Source of the DNA: Geobacteraceae bacterium
GTDB lineage: Bacteria > Desulfobacterota > Desulfuromonadia > Geobacterales > Pseudopelobacteraceae
NCBI GenBank assembly: GCA_027404165.1
Contig: DAHZCG010000007.1
Location: 1-21,721 of the forward strand
Reading direction: 5' to 3'
Length of the DNA: 21,721 nt
Shown: positions 15,310 through 21,721 of the stretch, one piece after another
How positions within the stretch are numbered: position 1 is the first letter of the stretch
How the letters are laid out: each line of letters starts with the position of its first letter
Notes under the pieces: generated by a model
Seen by the model: the letters and a program-made list of their open reading frames with translations, nothing else
Told to the model about the DNA's origin: nothing
Database searches by the model: none
Program-made: the position numbers and the translations under genes

Positions 15310-15441
15310 CCACGAAGACACAGAGGCACGAAGAACATCAACGTATTGAAAAAGCAAATCTATAAACTGCGAATACCACCTAAAAATGAGTTCCGCTGTT
15401 CAGATTGGCTTTCCCTCAGTGTCTCCGTGCCTCCGTAGTGG
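15310..15441. repeat. Inverted-repeat element between phoH and tsaD
   Basis: The left end (15310-15333) reads as short repeated blocks of the type ACGAAGACACAGAGGCACG. The right end (15417-15441) carries related blocks in the opposite orientation (GTCTCCGTGCCTCCGTAG). Both ends start with CCAC when read inwards, and about 83 bp of unique AT-rich sequence lie between them. The blocks look like a degenerate 6-12 bp periodic motif. This is consistent with a REP-like or MITE-like element. No transposase is present. Part of it lies just before the tsaD start. Confidence 0.5.
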
Positions 15442-15452
15442 ATTATAAATTA

Positions 15453-16772
15453 TTACAGAAGATTCGCCGCCAGCTCGGCCAGTTCCGAACGTTCGCCTTT
15501 CGTGAGCGTCACATGCGCAGCAATACGCTGCCCCTTGAACTTCTCGACCAGATAGCTCAGACCGTTACTGGATGAGTCCACATAAGGATTGTCGATCTGG
15601 TAGGGGTCGCCGGTCAGGATGATCTTGGTCCCCTCCCCCACCCTGGTGACAATGGTCTTGATCTCGTGGGGCGTCAGGTTCTGGGCCTCATCAACAATCA
15701 GGTACTGGTTGGGAATCGAGCGGCCACGGATATAGGTGAGCGGTTCGATATCCAGAAGTCCCATAGCCATCAGCTCTTTGTAGCCCTTGTTGCTGTGGCG
15801 CTTGTCGCTTTCGTGACCGGAGAGGAGCAGCTCGACGTTATCGAAGATCGGCTGCATCCAGGGTGTCAGCTTCTCCTCGATATCGCCCGGCAGAAAGCCC
15901 AGGTCCTTGCCCATGGGGAAAACCGGGCGCGAGACCAGCAACCGGTTGTAGACATTTTCTTCGGCAGTTTTGTGCAATCCGGCTGCAATGGCCAGCAGCG
16001 TCTTGCCGGTACCGGCCTTGCCTACCAGCGTCACCAGCTTGATACTGTCGTCCATAAGCACATCCAAGGCGAAGGACTGTTCGCGGTTGCGGGCGAACAG
16101 ACTCCAGATGCCGTCCTTGGGAACCTTGAGCACCGGCACAATCCGGCCGGTATCCGGGGAATTGCGGCAAATGGCACTATGAGAGGGATTACTGCTATCC
16201 ACGATCGTAATAAACTCATTCACAAAAAGCCCCGGCGGTGCCTCCAGCCACCCCTGGCCATAAAACCGGTCAACCTCCTCGGCCGATACTTCGATATTAC
16301 GGGTCCCGGAATACAGCTCCTGGATATCAACCTTGTCCGACTCGTAATCCTCGGCGATCAGACCGATGGCATCGGACTTGATACGCAGGTTGCTGTCCTT
16401 GGTGACAAAGACCAGCTCAATGTCCGGATACTGGTCGCGTATATCCATGGCCACGGACAGAATCCGGTTGTCGCCGCTATCCTCCCGCAGATCGACCGGC
16501 AGATGTCTGAGATTTTTCTCCGTGAACAGCACCACCCGCAGATTACCGCCGCCAGGCAGTGAAATGCCGGTCGCCAACGACCCTTTTTCACGCATGGTAT
16601 CCAGGACACGAGAGATCTGACGGGCATTGCGGCCGGTTTCATTCATGTCCTTTTTAAATCTATCGATTTCTTCAATGACGGTAATCGGTATAATAATATT
16701 GTTGTCCTGAAACTTGAACAGGGCTTGCGGGTCGTGGAGTAACACATTGGTGTCCAGAATAAAGTTTTTCAT
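15453..16772 (-). CDS. PIN domain-PhoH ATPase (PhoH2-type)
   Basis: The 439-aa protein joins an N-terminal PIN ribonuclease domain (about 1-135) to a PhoH-type P-loop ATPase (about 225-439). The PIN acidic residues D7, E34/E35, D101 and D126 are in place, so nuclease activity is likely. The ATPase has the Walker A motif G251-K-A-G-T-G-K-T258 and the Walker B DEAQ at 361-364, with the sensor-like ILTGDPYQID following. Proteins of this PhoH2 type have been shown to unwind and cut RNA. The ATG follows AAAGGAC. It sits 46 nt after the cysteine desulfurase gene on the same strand. Confidence 0.9.
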   Translation of the reverse strand: MKNFILDTNVLLHDPQALFKFQDNNIIIPITVIEEIDRFKKDMNETGRNARQISRVLDTMREKGSLATGISLPGGGNLRVVLFTEKNLRHLPVDLREDSGDNRILSVAMDIRDQYPDIELVFVTKDSNLRIKSDAIGLIAEDYESDKVDIQELYSGTRNIEVSAEEVDRFYGQGWLEAPPGLFVNEFITIVDSSNPSHSAICRNSPDTGRIVPVLKVPKDGIWSLFARNREQSFALDVLMDDSIKLVTLVGKAGTGKTLLAIAAGLHKTAEENVYNRLLVSRPVFPMGKDLGFLPGDIEEKLTPWMQPIFDNVELLLSGHESDKRHSNKGYKELMAMGLLDIEPLTYIRGRSIPNQYLIVDEAQNLTPHEIKTIVTRVGEGTKIILTGDPYQIDNPYVDSSSNGLSYLVEKFKGQRIAAHVTLTKGERSELAELAANLL

Positions 16773-16818
16773 GAGGTCCTTTCGCGTCAGAATGGTGATG
16801 TGAAGCCTTCATACGTGA

Positions 16819-17997
16819 TCATAGAGCGGGATGTCCTGTACAACATGCCAGAACGGCATCGGAAAACAGCGCGATATCCTCGCTGGTTGTAAACCAGCCG
16901 GGACTCATCCGCACCGTGCCGTCGGGGAAGGTGCCCAGCGTGCGATGTGCCCGGGGAGCACAGTGCAGACCGGCCCGTACGGCAATATCGAAGCGCTGGT
17001 CCAGCTCATACGCCAGAGCGGAAGAATCGATCCCAGCAACAGTGAACGACAATACCGCTCCCCGCACAGCAGGATCTGCCGGGCTGTGCAGTTTGATGCC
17101 CGGTACCCCCCGCAACAGTTCTATGGCATAGGACACGAGGCGGCGCTCATGGGCGCCAATCGCCTCCACTCCCTGTTCCTGAACAAACTCGATGCCGGCC
17201 TTGAGTCCGGCAATTCCCGGAAGGTTATGGGTACCGGCTTCAAAGCCATCCGGCAGGGACTCAGGCTGATCTTCCGAGCTGGAGTTGCTTCCGGTCCCAC
17301 CTGCCAGCAGTGGCTTCAACGCTACATGGGATGCCGCATACAGAAGACCGGTCCCCTGCGGCCCGTACAAGCCCTTGTGTCCAGGGACCGCCAGCAGATC
17401 AATACCAAGCGCCGAGACATCGATCGGCACGCTGCCTGCCGACTGAGCCGCATCCAGCAGAAACAGGACCCCGGCATCCCGGGCGATGGCAGATATGAAG
17501 CTGATCGGCTGAATGGTACCAGAAACATTGGAAACGTGACCGATAGCGATCATACGGGTGCGTGGCGTCAAGGCCCGCACCACCTCGGCCGGATCGATGC
17601 GACCGTCTGGCCCGGCCTGAACGACCGTCAAGCGGATACCTTGATGCTGCAGCAGATGGAGAGGACGGGCCAGGGAGTTATGCTCCATGGAGCTGGTTAT
17701 GACATGGTCACCCGGCACGAGCGTCCCCCGCAAGGCCATATTGAGGGCTTCGGTTGCGCTGTGGGTAAAGATGACCCTGGATGAGTCGGGAACGGAAAAG
17801 AGAGCCGCTGCCGCCTCACGGGCCTGGAACATGATGCGGCCGGCTTCCAGCGAGCGACGATGCCCGCCTCGGCCCGGCGATGCGCCAATCTCACGCATGG
17901 CGTGCATGACCGCCTGATAGACAGATTCGGGTTTGGGAAAGGTTGTAGCTGCGTTATCGAGGTAGATGGACATGGTCTCGGGTGTTTTACTAAGCAT
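16819..17997 (-). CDS. Cysteine desulfurase-like PLP enzyme (aminotransferase class V)
   Basis: The 392-aa protein matches the NifS/SufS/CsdA group, which takes sulfur from cysteine as an enzyme persulfide and releases alanine. Numbered from the 17997 start, the PLP lysine is K208 (PGHKGLYGPQGTG), D182 (LLDAAQSAG) contacts the cofactor, and the sulfur-carrying cysteine is C346 in LHCAPRAH. The conserved start YLDNAATTFPKP lies at 12-23. The family usually starts close to this motif, so the ATG at 17971-17973 (MSIYLDNAATT) is a realistic alternative. Neither start has a strong ribosome-binding site. No iscU, sufE or tRNA thiolase gene lies beside it, so its sulfur acceptor is unknown. Confidence 0.88.
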   Translation of the reverse strand: MLSKTPETMSIYLDNAATTFPKPESVYQAVMHAMREIGASPGRGGHRRSLEAGRIMFQAREAAAALFSVPDSSRVIFTHSATEALNMALRGTLVPGDHVITSSMEHNSLARPLHLLQHQGIRLTVVQAGPDGRIDPAEVVRALTPRTRMIAIGHVSNVSGTIQPISFISAIARDAGVLFLLDAAQSAGSVPIDVSALGIDLLAVPGHKGLYGPQGTGLLYAASHVALKPLLAGGTGSNSSSEDQPESLPDGFEAGTHNLPGIAGLKAGIEFVQEQGVEAIGAHERRLVSYAIELLRGVPGIKLHSPADPAVRGAVLSFTVAGIDSSALAYELDQRFDIAVRAGLHCAPRAHRTLGTFPDGTVRMSPGWFTTSEDIALFSDAVLACCTGHPAL

Positions 17998-18062
17998 AGA
18001 ATCTTATTCTGAACGTTTCCAGCAGAAAAATTCGTTTACAAACCTCATCCTGTTTTTCAGGA

Positions 18063-19193
18063 CTACGGGAATATCGCCGGTTTTTCAAACAACCAGGGGA
18101 ATACCTTCACCGCTGCGGAACGCTGGGGACTGCTGTTTGCAGAAAGCTTGGCCGTTATGGTCGCTTCAGCACTGCCGCCCCACCAGTTCAGCGTGGCGCT
18201 CACCGTGTCCCGGCCGTTGTATACCAGGTTGTAACCGCCGTTATTGCTGATGACATTATCCCAAATCGTCGCTCGATCATCTTCCAGCATCAGTCCGTCA
18301 CGCAGATTGTCCGCAATCTGACAGCGGCTGATTTTCAGGCGGGCAGAATCAAGATGCAGAGCGGTTTGACGGTTGCGCACAAATCGCGACAGGAACACCT
18401 GGCCTTCGCCACCGATGATATGAGCACCGGCGGCATTGTCCGAAATTTCGCAGGAGTTGATCTTGAGCCGGCAATCGTTTGTCACCATGGCCTGCTGGGT
18501 ACTGCCGGTTACTGCGACCGTCGTCATGACCACCGAAGAACGCGACAGGACCATGCCACGGCGATTGGCGGCAAACGTGGCAGCGTGCAGCTCGATTTCG
18601 CTGTCATGTGCCTCGATACCCGTATCACAGGCGTTGATGTTGGGAGAAGTCAGCGTGACGGTACTGTCACGCAGTATGCAGCCGGTCGTAGACCTGGTGA
18701 TCGACAGTGCTTTCGCCGTAAACGTAGAAAAACGGGCTTCAAGACCCGTCTCGGCCCCCTCGATGCGGCAATATTCGAGTTGATTGGACTTTTCGCTGGA
18801 CAAGAGCAGCAGGCCGCCCCAATCCCCCCTGTCCGATTGTGCATTACCGGTAGTAAACAGGATCGGCCGATCGGCCGTACCAACGCTCTGGATACGGCCC
18901 ATGACAAGCAGGCGGGGCAACTGGAGACTGTCTTTCGCGGGCATGAAACGTATGACGGTTCCCGGTTCGATACGCAGCGTAGTCTGCGGTGCCACGACGA
19001 CATAACCTTTGACGATTATGGTTCCGCGCCAGGTGGTATCCTCGGAAAACGTTGCATTCACATAGGTCGCCGTGATCGTTGTACGACCCTGCGAAGCGGC
19101 GGCAGCGTACGGTGCCAGCGCCGGCAGCATCCACAGGGCAGTGAGCAGACAGACGCAAAAAGAGCGGAAGGTCATGGCCGGCAGCCGCCTCAC
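18063..19193 (-). CDS. Exported right-handed parallel beta-helix protein
   Basis: The 376-aa protein has an N-terminal signal peptide (about 1-33, ending PYAAAASQ). The rest is rich in short beta strands typical of right-handed parallel beta-helices (NosD, pectate lyase-like), with turns such as LRDSTVTLTSPNINACDTGI and DLRDGLML-type units repeated about every 20-25 residues. A C-terminal part contains ATLNWWGGSA, which often ends such repeats. The GTG start (19191-19193) overlaps the GGDEF stop as GTGA. An ATG six codons later (19173-19175) is an alternative. It probably acts in the periplasm, on the surface or outside the cell on polysaccharide. No catalytic residues could be assigned. Confidence 0.82.
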   Translation of the reverse strand: MRRLPAMTFRSFCVCLLTALWMLPALAPYAAAASQGRTTITATYVNATFSEDTTWRGTIIVKGYVVVAPQTTLRIEPGTVIRFMPAKDSLQLPRLLVMGRIQSVGTADRPILFTTGNAQSDRGDWGGLLLLSSEKSNQLEYCRIEGAETGLEARFSTFTAKALSITRSTTGCILRDSTVTLTSPNINACDTGIEAHDSEIELHAATFAANRRGMVLSRSSVVMTTVAVTGSTQQAMVTNDCRLKINSCEISDNAAGAHIIGGEGQVFLSRFVRNRQTALHLDSARLKISRCQIADNLRDGLMLEDDRATIWDNVISNNGGYNLVYNGRDTVSATLNWWGGSAEATITAKLSANSSPQRSAAVKVFPWLFEKPAIFP

Positions 19194-20257
19194 TGCGGAT
19201 CTACCTCACGGCTGCGAACGCAGTTCTTTCCGGCAGCCTTGGCCTGATAGAGCAGATCGTCGGCTGCGACCACCAGTTTGTCGGCATCTGCCCCGTCCAC
19301 GGGAAAGCAGGCAACCCCCACGCTGACCGTAATGGGCTCTTTCGAGGTAGTGCGCATCAACTTCCTGGTATCCGCAATAACCCGCTGCCGGATGCGTTCG
19401 GCAATCTGGCTGGCGCTCTTTAAAGAGGTCTCGGGAAGTATGACGGCCAACTCCTCACCGCCATATCGAAACGCAAAATCAACATTGCGCAGCGCCTTTT
19501 CGATGGTCTTGGCAATCGTCACCAGAATACGATCCCCCATCGGATGCCCGAAGGCATCATTGAAGTTCTTGAAATTATCCACATCGATCATCAGAAGACC
19601 GAACGACTGTTTATAACGCCGGGCCCGTTCCAGTTCCTGCGGCAGTACCTGTTCAAAATAACGGCGATTGTACAGACCGGTCAGGGCGTCCGTGATCGCC
19701 ATCTGGCAGGTCGCATGATGCAATTTGGCATTTTCTATGGCCATGGCGGCAAAAGAGGCCAGTACCGAGATCAGTTTCATGCGGTCTTTATCAAACCTGC
19801 GCGGCACGAAATCATCCAGATACAATACGCCGTGAATGCAATCCTTGATAACCAGCGGGATGCATATCAGCGAACGAATGCCTTCCTTGAGCGCCAGCGG
19901 GTTATTGAAGAAATCAACCTGTTGTGTATCTTCGACAAACAGGATTTCATCGTGTTGCAGCAGCTGATCGGTAAGCCCGCCCGGCGCCACCACCCAGGAT
20001 CTGCGCGCAACAAATTCCGGGCTTAATCCGCGCTGGGCGCGCAGCGTAAGATTGCCGGTCCGGTTGTCATACAGAGCCACACTGCCGGCCGGGAGACCGG
20101 TGAAACGCATGGCGCTTTCCAGTATCGCCTCCAAAAGGGCGTCAAGTTCAATGGTAGAGACCGAAGCGCGCGCAACATCGATCAGGTCGTTGAGAGCCCT
20201 GACCTGTTCCTGCAAAACGCTGGCGCTACATATGTCACAACCTGCTCCCAATTTCAT
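19190..20257 (-). CDS. GAF-GGDEF diguanylate cyclase
   Basis: From the ATG at 20255-20257 this is a 355-aa soluble protein. It has an N-terminal CxxC pair (C7, C10), a short helical region, a GAF sensory domain (about 35-175) and a GGDEF domain (about 185-355). Metal aspartates D225 and D227, guanine-binding N233 and specificity Asp D242 (GHPMGD) are canonical for c-di-GMP. The signature loop is GGEEL (266-270), and an RxxD inhibitory site (R257-D260) precedes it. I chose this start because AGGGG lies upstream and a candidate promoter ends just before it. The open frame continues to a TTG at 20398 that would lie upstream of that promoter. It overlaps the beta-helix gene by 4 nt. Confidence 0.85.
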   Translation of the reverse strand: MKLGAGCDICSASVLQEQVRALNDLIDVARASVSTIELDALLEAILESAMRFTGLPAGSVALYDNRTGNLTLRAQRGLSPEFVARRSWVVAPGGLTDQLLQHDEILFVEDTQQVDFFNNPLALKEGIRSLICIPLVIKDCIHGVLYLDDFVPRRFDKDRMKLISVLASFAAMAIENAKLHHATCQMAITDALTGLYNRRYFEQVLPQELERARRYKQSFGLLMIDVDNFKNFNDAFGHPMGDRILVTIAKTIEKALRNVDFAFRYGGEELAVILPETSLKSASQIAERIRQRVIADTRKLMRTTSKEPITVSVGVACFPVDGADADKLVVAADDLLYQAKAAGKNCVRSREVDPQ

Positions 20258-20288
20258 AAAACCAGCACCCCTGATCGAATCCTTGCTA

Positions 20289-20317
20289 TTTTTAACATAT
20301 ATCGCCGGTACTGTAAA
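20289..20317 (-). promoter_or_regulatory. Candidate promoter of the GAF-GGDEF gene
   Basis: On the minus strand TTTACA (20312-20317; 5 of 6) and TAAAAA (20289-20294; 4 of 6) are 17 bp apart, ending about 31 nt before the chosen ATG. Confidence 0.35.
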
Positions 20318-20422
20318 TTCATTGTTCGTATCCAAAAAAATCTGTGCAACAACTGTCGCCGGATAGTGTTGCAATCTGTTTTCAAGTCCTTTCAGCAAGT
20401 TAGGTTTTTAATAAATATTGTG

Positions 20423-20451
20423 TTGACTCCCCATATATGTTGTGGTTTATT
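20423..20451 (+). promoter_or_regulatory. Candidate sigma-70 promoter of nrdJ
   Basis: TTGACT (20423-20428; 5 of 6) and TTTATT (20446-20451; 4 of 6) have the ideal 17-bp spacing. Transcription would start near 20458, giving a leader of about 100 nt before the ATG. The first NrdR-box-like site fills the spacer. Confidence 0.5.
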
Positions 20452-20477
20452 TCTTGCGCCAACACTAAATACAGTGG
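20430..20477 (+). promoter_or_regulatory. Pair of NrdR-box-like operators upstream of nrdJ
   Basis: ACACTAAATACAGTGG (20462-20477) closely fits the palindromic NrdR-box consensus (acaCwAtATaTwGtgt). CCCATATATGTTGTGG (20430-20445) is a weaker match. The two are 32 bp apart, about three helical turns, as is usual for paired NrdR boxes. The first lies between the -35 and -10 elements and the second just after the -10, a layout fitting repression of ribonucleotide reductase by NrdR when dATP is plentiful. nrdR is not in the window. Confidence 0.6.
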
Positions 20478-20556
20478 TTGCACGATCTACCCGACACGCT
20501 TCGAATCCATCGATTTCACTCAACATTTATTCCACACATCAGGGAGAACCACACAC

Positions 20557-21721
20557 ATGGCAAAAGCAACCACTAAAGACTCCATCCCCGCTCTTTCCAA
20601 AAATGCCATCACCGTTCTGGAAAAACGTTACCTGCGTCGTGATGCCGAGGGCAAGGTCCTGGAGACCCCGGCCGATATGTTTCGCCGTGTGGCCGATACC
20701 ATTGCCGCACCGGACAAGAAGTTCGACAAGAAGGCCGACCTCAAGGGACTGTCCGATACCTTCTACACCATGATGACCAATTTTGAATTCCTGCCCAACT
20801 CGCCGACCCTGATGAACGCCGGCCGGCCGCTGGGCCAGCTCTCGGCCTGTTTCGTCCTGCCGGTGGGCGATTCCATGGAAGAGATCTTCGATGCCGTCAA
20901 GTTCACCGCGCTGATCCACAAATCGGGCGGCGGCACCGGTTTCTCCTTTTCGCGTCTCCGTCCGGCCAACGACGTGGTCAGCTCCACCACCGGCATCTCC
21001 AGCGGTCCGTTGTCCTTCATGCGGGTCTTCGACATCGCCACCGAAACCATCAAACAGGGCGGCACGCGGCGTGGTGCCAACATGGCCATCCTGCGGGTCG
21101 ATCACCCCAACATCATGGATTTCATCATGTGCAAGGCCGACCAGAAGCAGCTCAACAACTTCAACATCTCCGTCGGTCTGACCGAAAACTTCATGAAGGC
21201 CGTCGAGCGTGACGAGGAATTCGACCTGATCAACCCGCGCGACAAGAAGGTGGTCGGCACCAAGAACGCCCGCAAGGTCTTTCAGCTGATCGTCAAGCAG
21301 GCCTGGGAGAACTGCGAGCCGGGCATCATCTTCCTCGACCGCCTCAACCGCGACAACCCCACCCCGCAGGTCGGCGAGATCGAATCCACCAACCCCTGCG
21401 GCGAGCAGCCGCTGCTGCCCTATGAATCCTGCAACCTGGGCTCGATCAACATGGGCAAGTTCGTCACGAACGGCGCCATCGACTGGAAGAAGCTCAAAGA
21501 GGTGGTGGTCAACTCTGTCCATTTCCTGGACAACGTCATCGAGGCCAACAACTATCCCCTGGAGCAGATCCGCGAGATGACCCACGCCAACCGCAAGATC
21601 GGCCTGGGCCTGATGGGCTGGGCCGACATGCTGATCATGCTGGGCGTACCCTACTCTTCCGAAGAAGCGGTCAAGCTGGGCAAGAAGGTCATGAAGTTCA
21701 TCAACGACGAAGGGCACCTGG
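20557..21721 (+). CDS. nrdJ: Vitamin B12-dependent ribonucleotide reductase (class II), N-terminal part
   Basis: The frame is open from the ATG at 20557 to the right edge (388 codons) and is cut by the window. It makes deoxyribonucleotides with adenosylcobalamin as radical source. The first redox cysteine is C98 (QLSACFVLP). The catalytic N279-x-C281-x-E283 triad is in [12 protein letters not shown]. The glycine-rich segment [16 protein letters not shown] (121-136) and the [12 protein letters not shown] loop (166-177) are typical of cobalamin-dependent enzymes. No ATP-cone is seen at the N terminus. AGGGAG lies before the ATG. The sequence is clearly more GC-biased at third positions than its upstream region, as in a highly expressed gene. 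Confidence 0.94.
   Translation, partial: MAKATTKDSIPALSKNAITVLEKRYLRRDAEGKVLETPADMFRRVADTIAAPDKKFDKKADLKGLSDTFYTMMTNFEFLPNSPTLMNAGRPLGQLSACFVLPVGDSMEEIFDAVKFTALIHKSGGGTGFSFSRLRPANDVVSSTTGISSGPLSFMRVFDIATETIKQGGTRRGANMAILRVDHPNIMDFIMCKADQKQLNNFNISVGLTENFMKAVERDEEFDLINPRDKKVVGTKNARKVFQLIVKQAWENCEPGIIFLDRLNRDNPTPQVGEIESTNPCGEQPLLPYESCNLGSINMGKFVTNGAIDWKKLKEVVVNSVHFLDNVIEANNYPLEQIREMTHANRKIGLGLMGWADMLIMLGVPYSSEEAVKLGKKVMKFINDEGHL

Noticed and set aside
15294..15341. An N-terminal extension of TsaD
   Set aside because: TsaD proteins start right at the LAIETSCDET motif, and the extension is encoded by the inverted-repeat element.
20258..20398. A TTG-started N-terminal extension of the GAF-GGDEF protein
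   Set aside because: It starts at a rare codon, lies upstream of a plausible promoter and has no domain character. The later ATG has AGGGG ahead of it.
20398..20556. A cobalamin riboswitch before the B12-dependent reductase
   Set aside because: The leader is short and I saw no B12-box-like conserved core. NrdR-like sites explain the region better. A covariance search was not possible.
20539..21717. A 392-codon minus-strand open frame
   Set aside because: It is the antisense shadow of nrdJ. The plus-strand frame has the ribonucleotide reductase motifs, while the minus-strand translation is a low-complexity Asp/Val/Gly/His-rich product of GC-biased codons.

Overview
The window (about 21.7 kb, moderate GC) looks like a core chromosomal segment of a Geobacter-like member of the Desulfuromonadia (Geobacterales; Geobacter, Trichlorobacter or a close relative). 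This is inferred from a Wolinella-type frdC-frdA-frdB operon, a cobalamin-dependent (class II) ribonucleotide reductase, several GGDEF proteins, a Ros/MucR-type regulator and the general gene content. No species assignment was computed.

Layout. (1) Positions 1-138 look like the 5' end of a group II intron, read on the minus strand and running off the left edge. It lies 11 nt beyond the stem of the frd operon terminator, the usual target of bacterial class C introns. (2) 202-3558, minus strand: frdC-frdA-frdB, a membrane-bound fumarate reductase/succinate dehydrogenase. It is preceded by an untracked 19-codon ORF with a perfect Shine-Dalgarno sequence and a hairpin, a possible leader peptide. 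(3) 3894-5018, plus: tgt (queuosine in tRNA). (4) 5131-6988, minus: a HAMP-GGDEF membrane protein overlapping a small lipoprotein gene. The GGDEF domain carries serine at the base-specificity position, as in the cyclic AMP-GMP-making Hypr enzymes. (5) 7320-8048, minus: an exported beta-carbonic anhydrase with extra cysteines. (6) 8155-8958, plus: mazG, then a 261-bp AT-rich intergenic region with a cluster of DnaA boxes. (7) 9220-12667, minus: a tightly overlapping rmuC-murJ-ogt operon. (8) 12848-13429, plus: a Ros/MucR-type zinc-finger protein with a histone H1-like Lys/Ala tail. (9) 13462-17997, minus: a cysteine desulfurase-like protein, PIN-PhoH ATPase, tsaD and ksgA, with an inverted-repeat element between phoH and tsaD. 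(10) 18063-20257, minus: a GAF-GGDEF protein overlapping an exported parallel beta-helix protein. (11) 20557 to the right edge, plus: nrdJ, truncated by the window, with two NrdR-box-like sites 32 bp apart over its promoter.

How the genes work together. Most of the window is housekeeping: anaerobic respiration and the TCA cycle (frd), tRNA and rRNA modification (tgt, tsaD, ksgA), nucleotide supply and sanitation (nrdJ, mazG), DNA repair and maintenance (ogt, rmuC) and cell-wall lipid transport (murJ). Signalling is added by two diguanylate-cyclase-family genes, each translationally coupled to an exported partner. The least ordinary material is in the non-coding stretches (frd leader, DnaA-box cluster, intron/terminator junction, inverted repeat, NrdR-like sites), in the Hypr-like GGDEF domain and in the tailed zinc-finger protein. 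No CRISPR array, tRNA, rRNA or intact transposase gene was seen.
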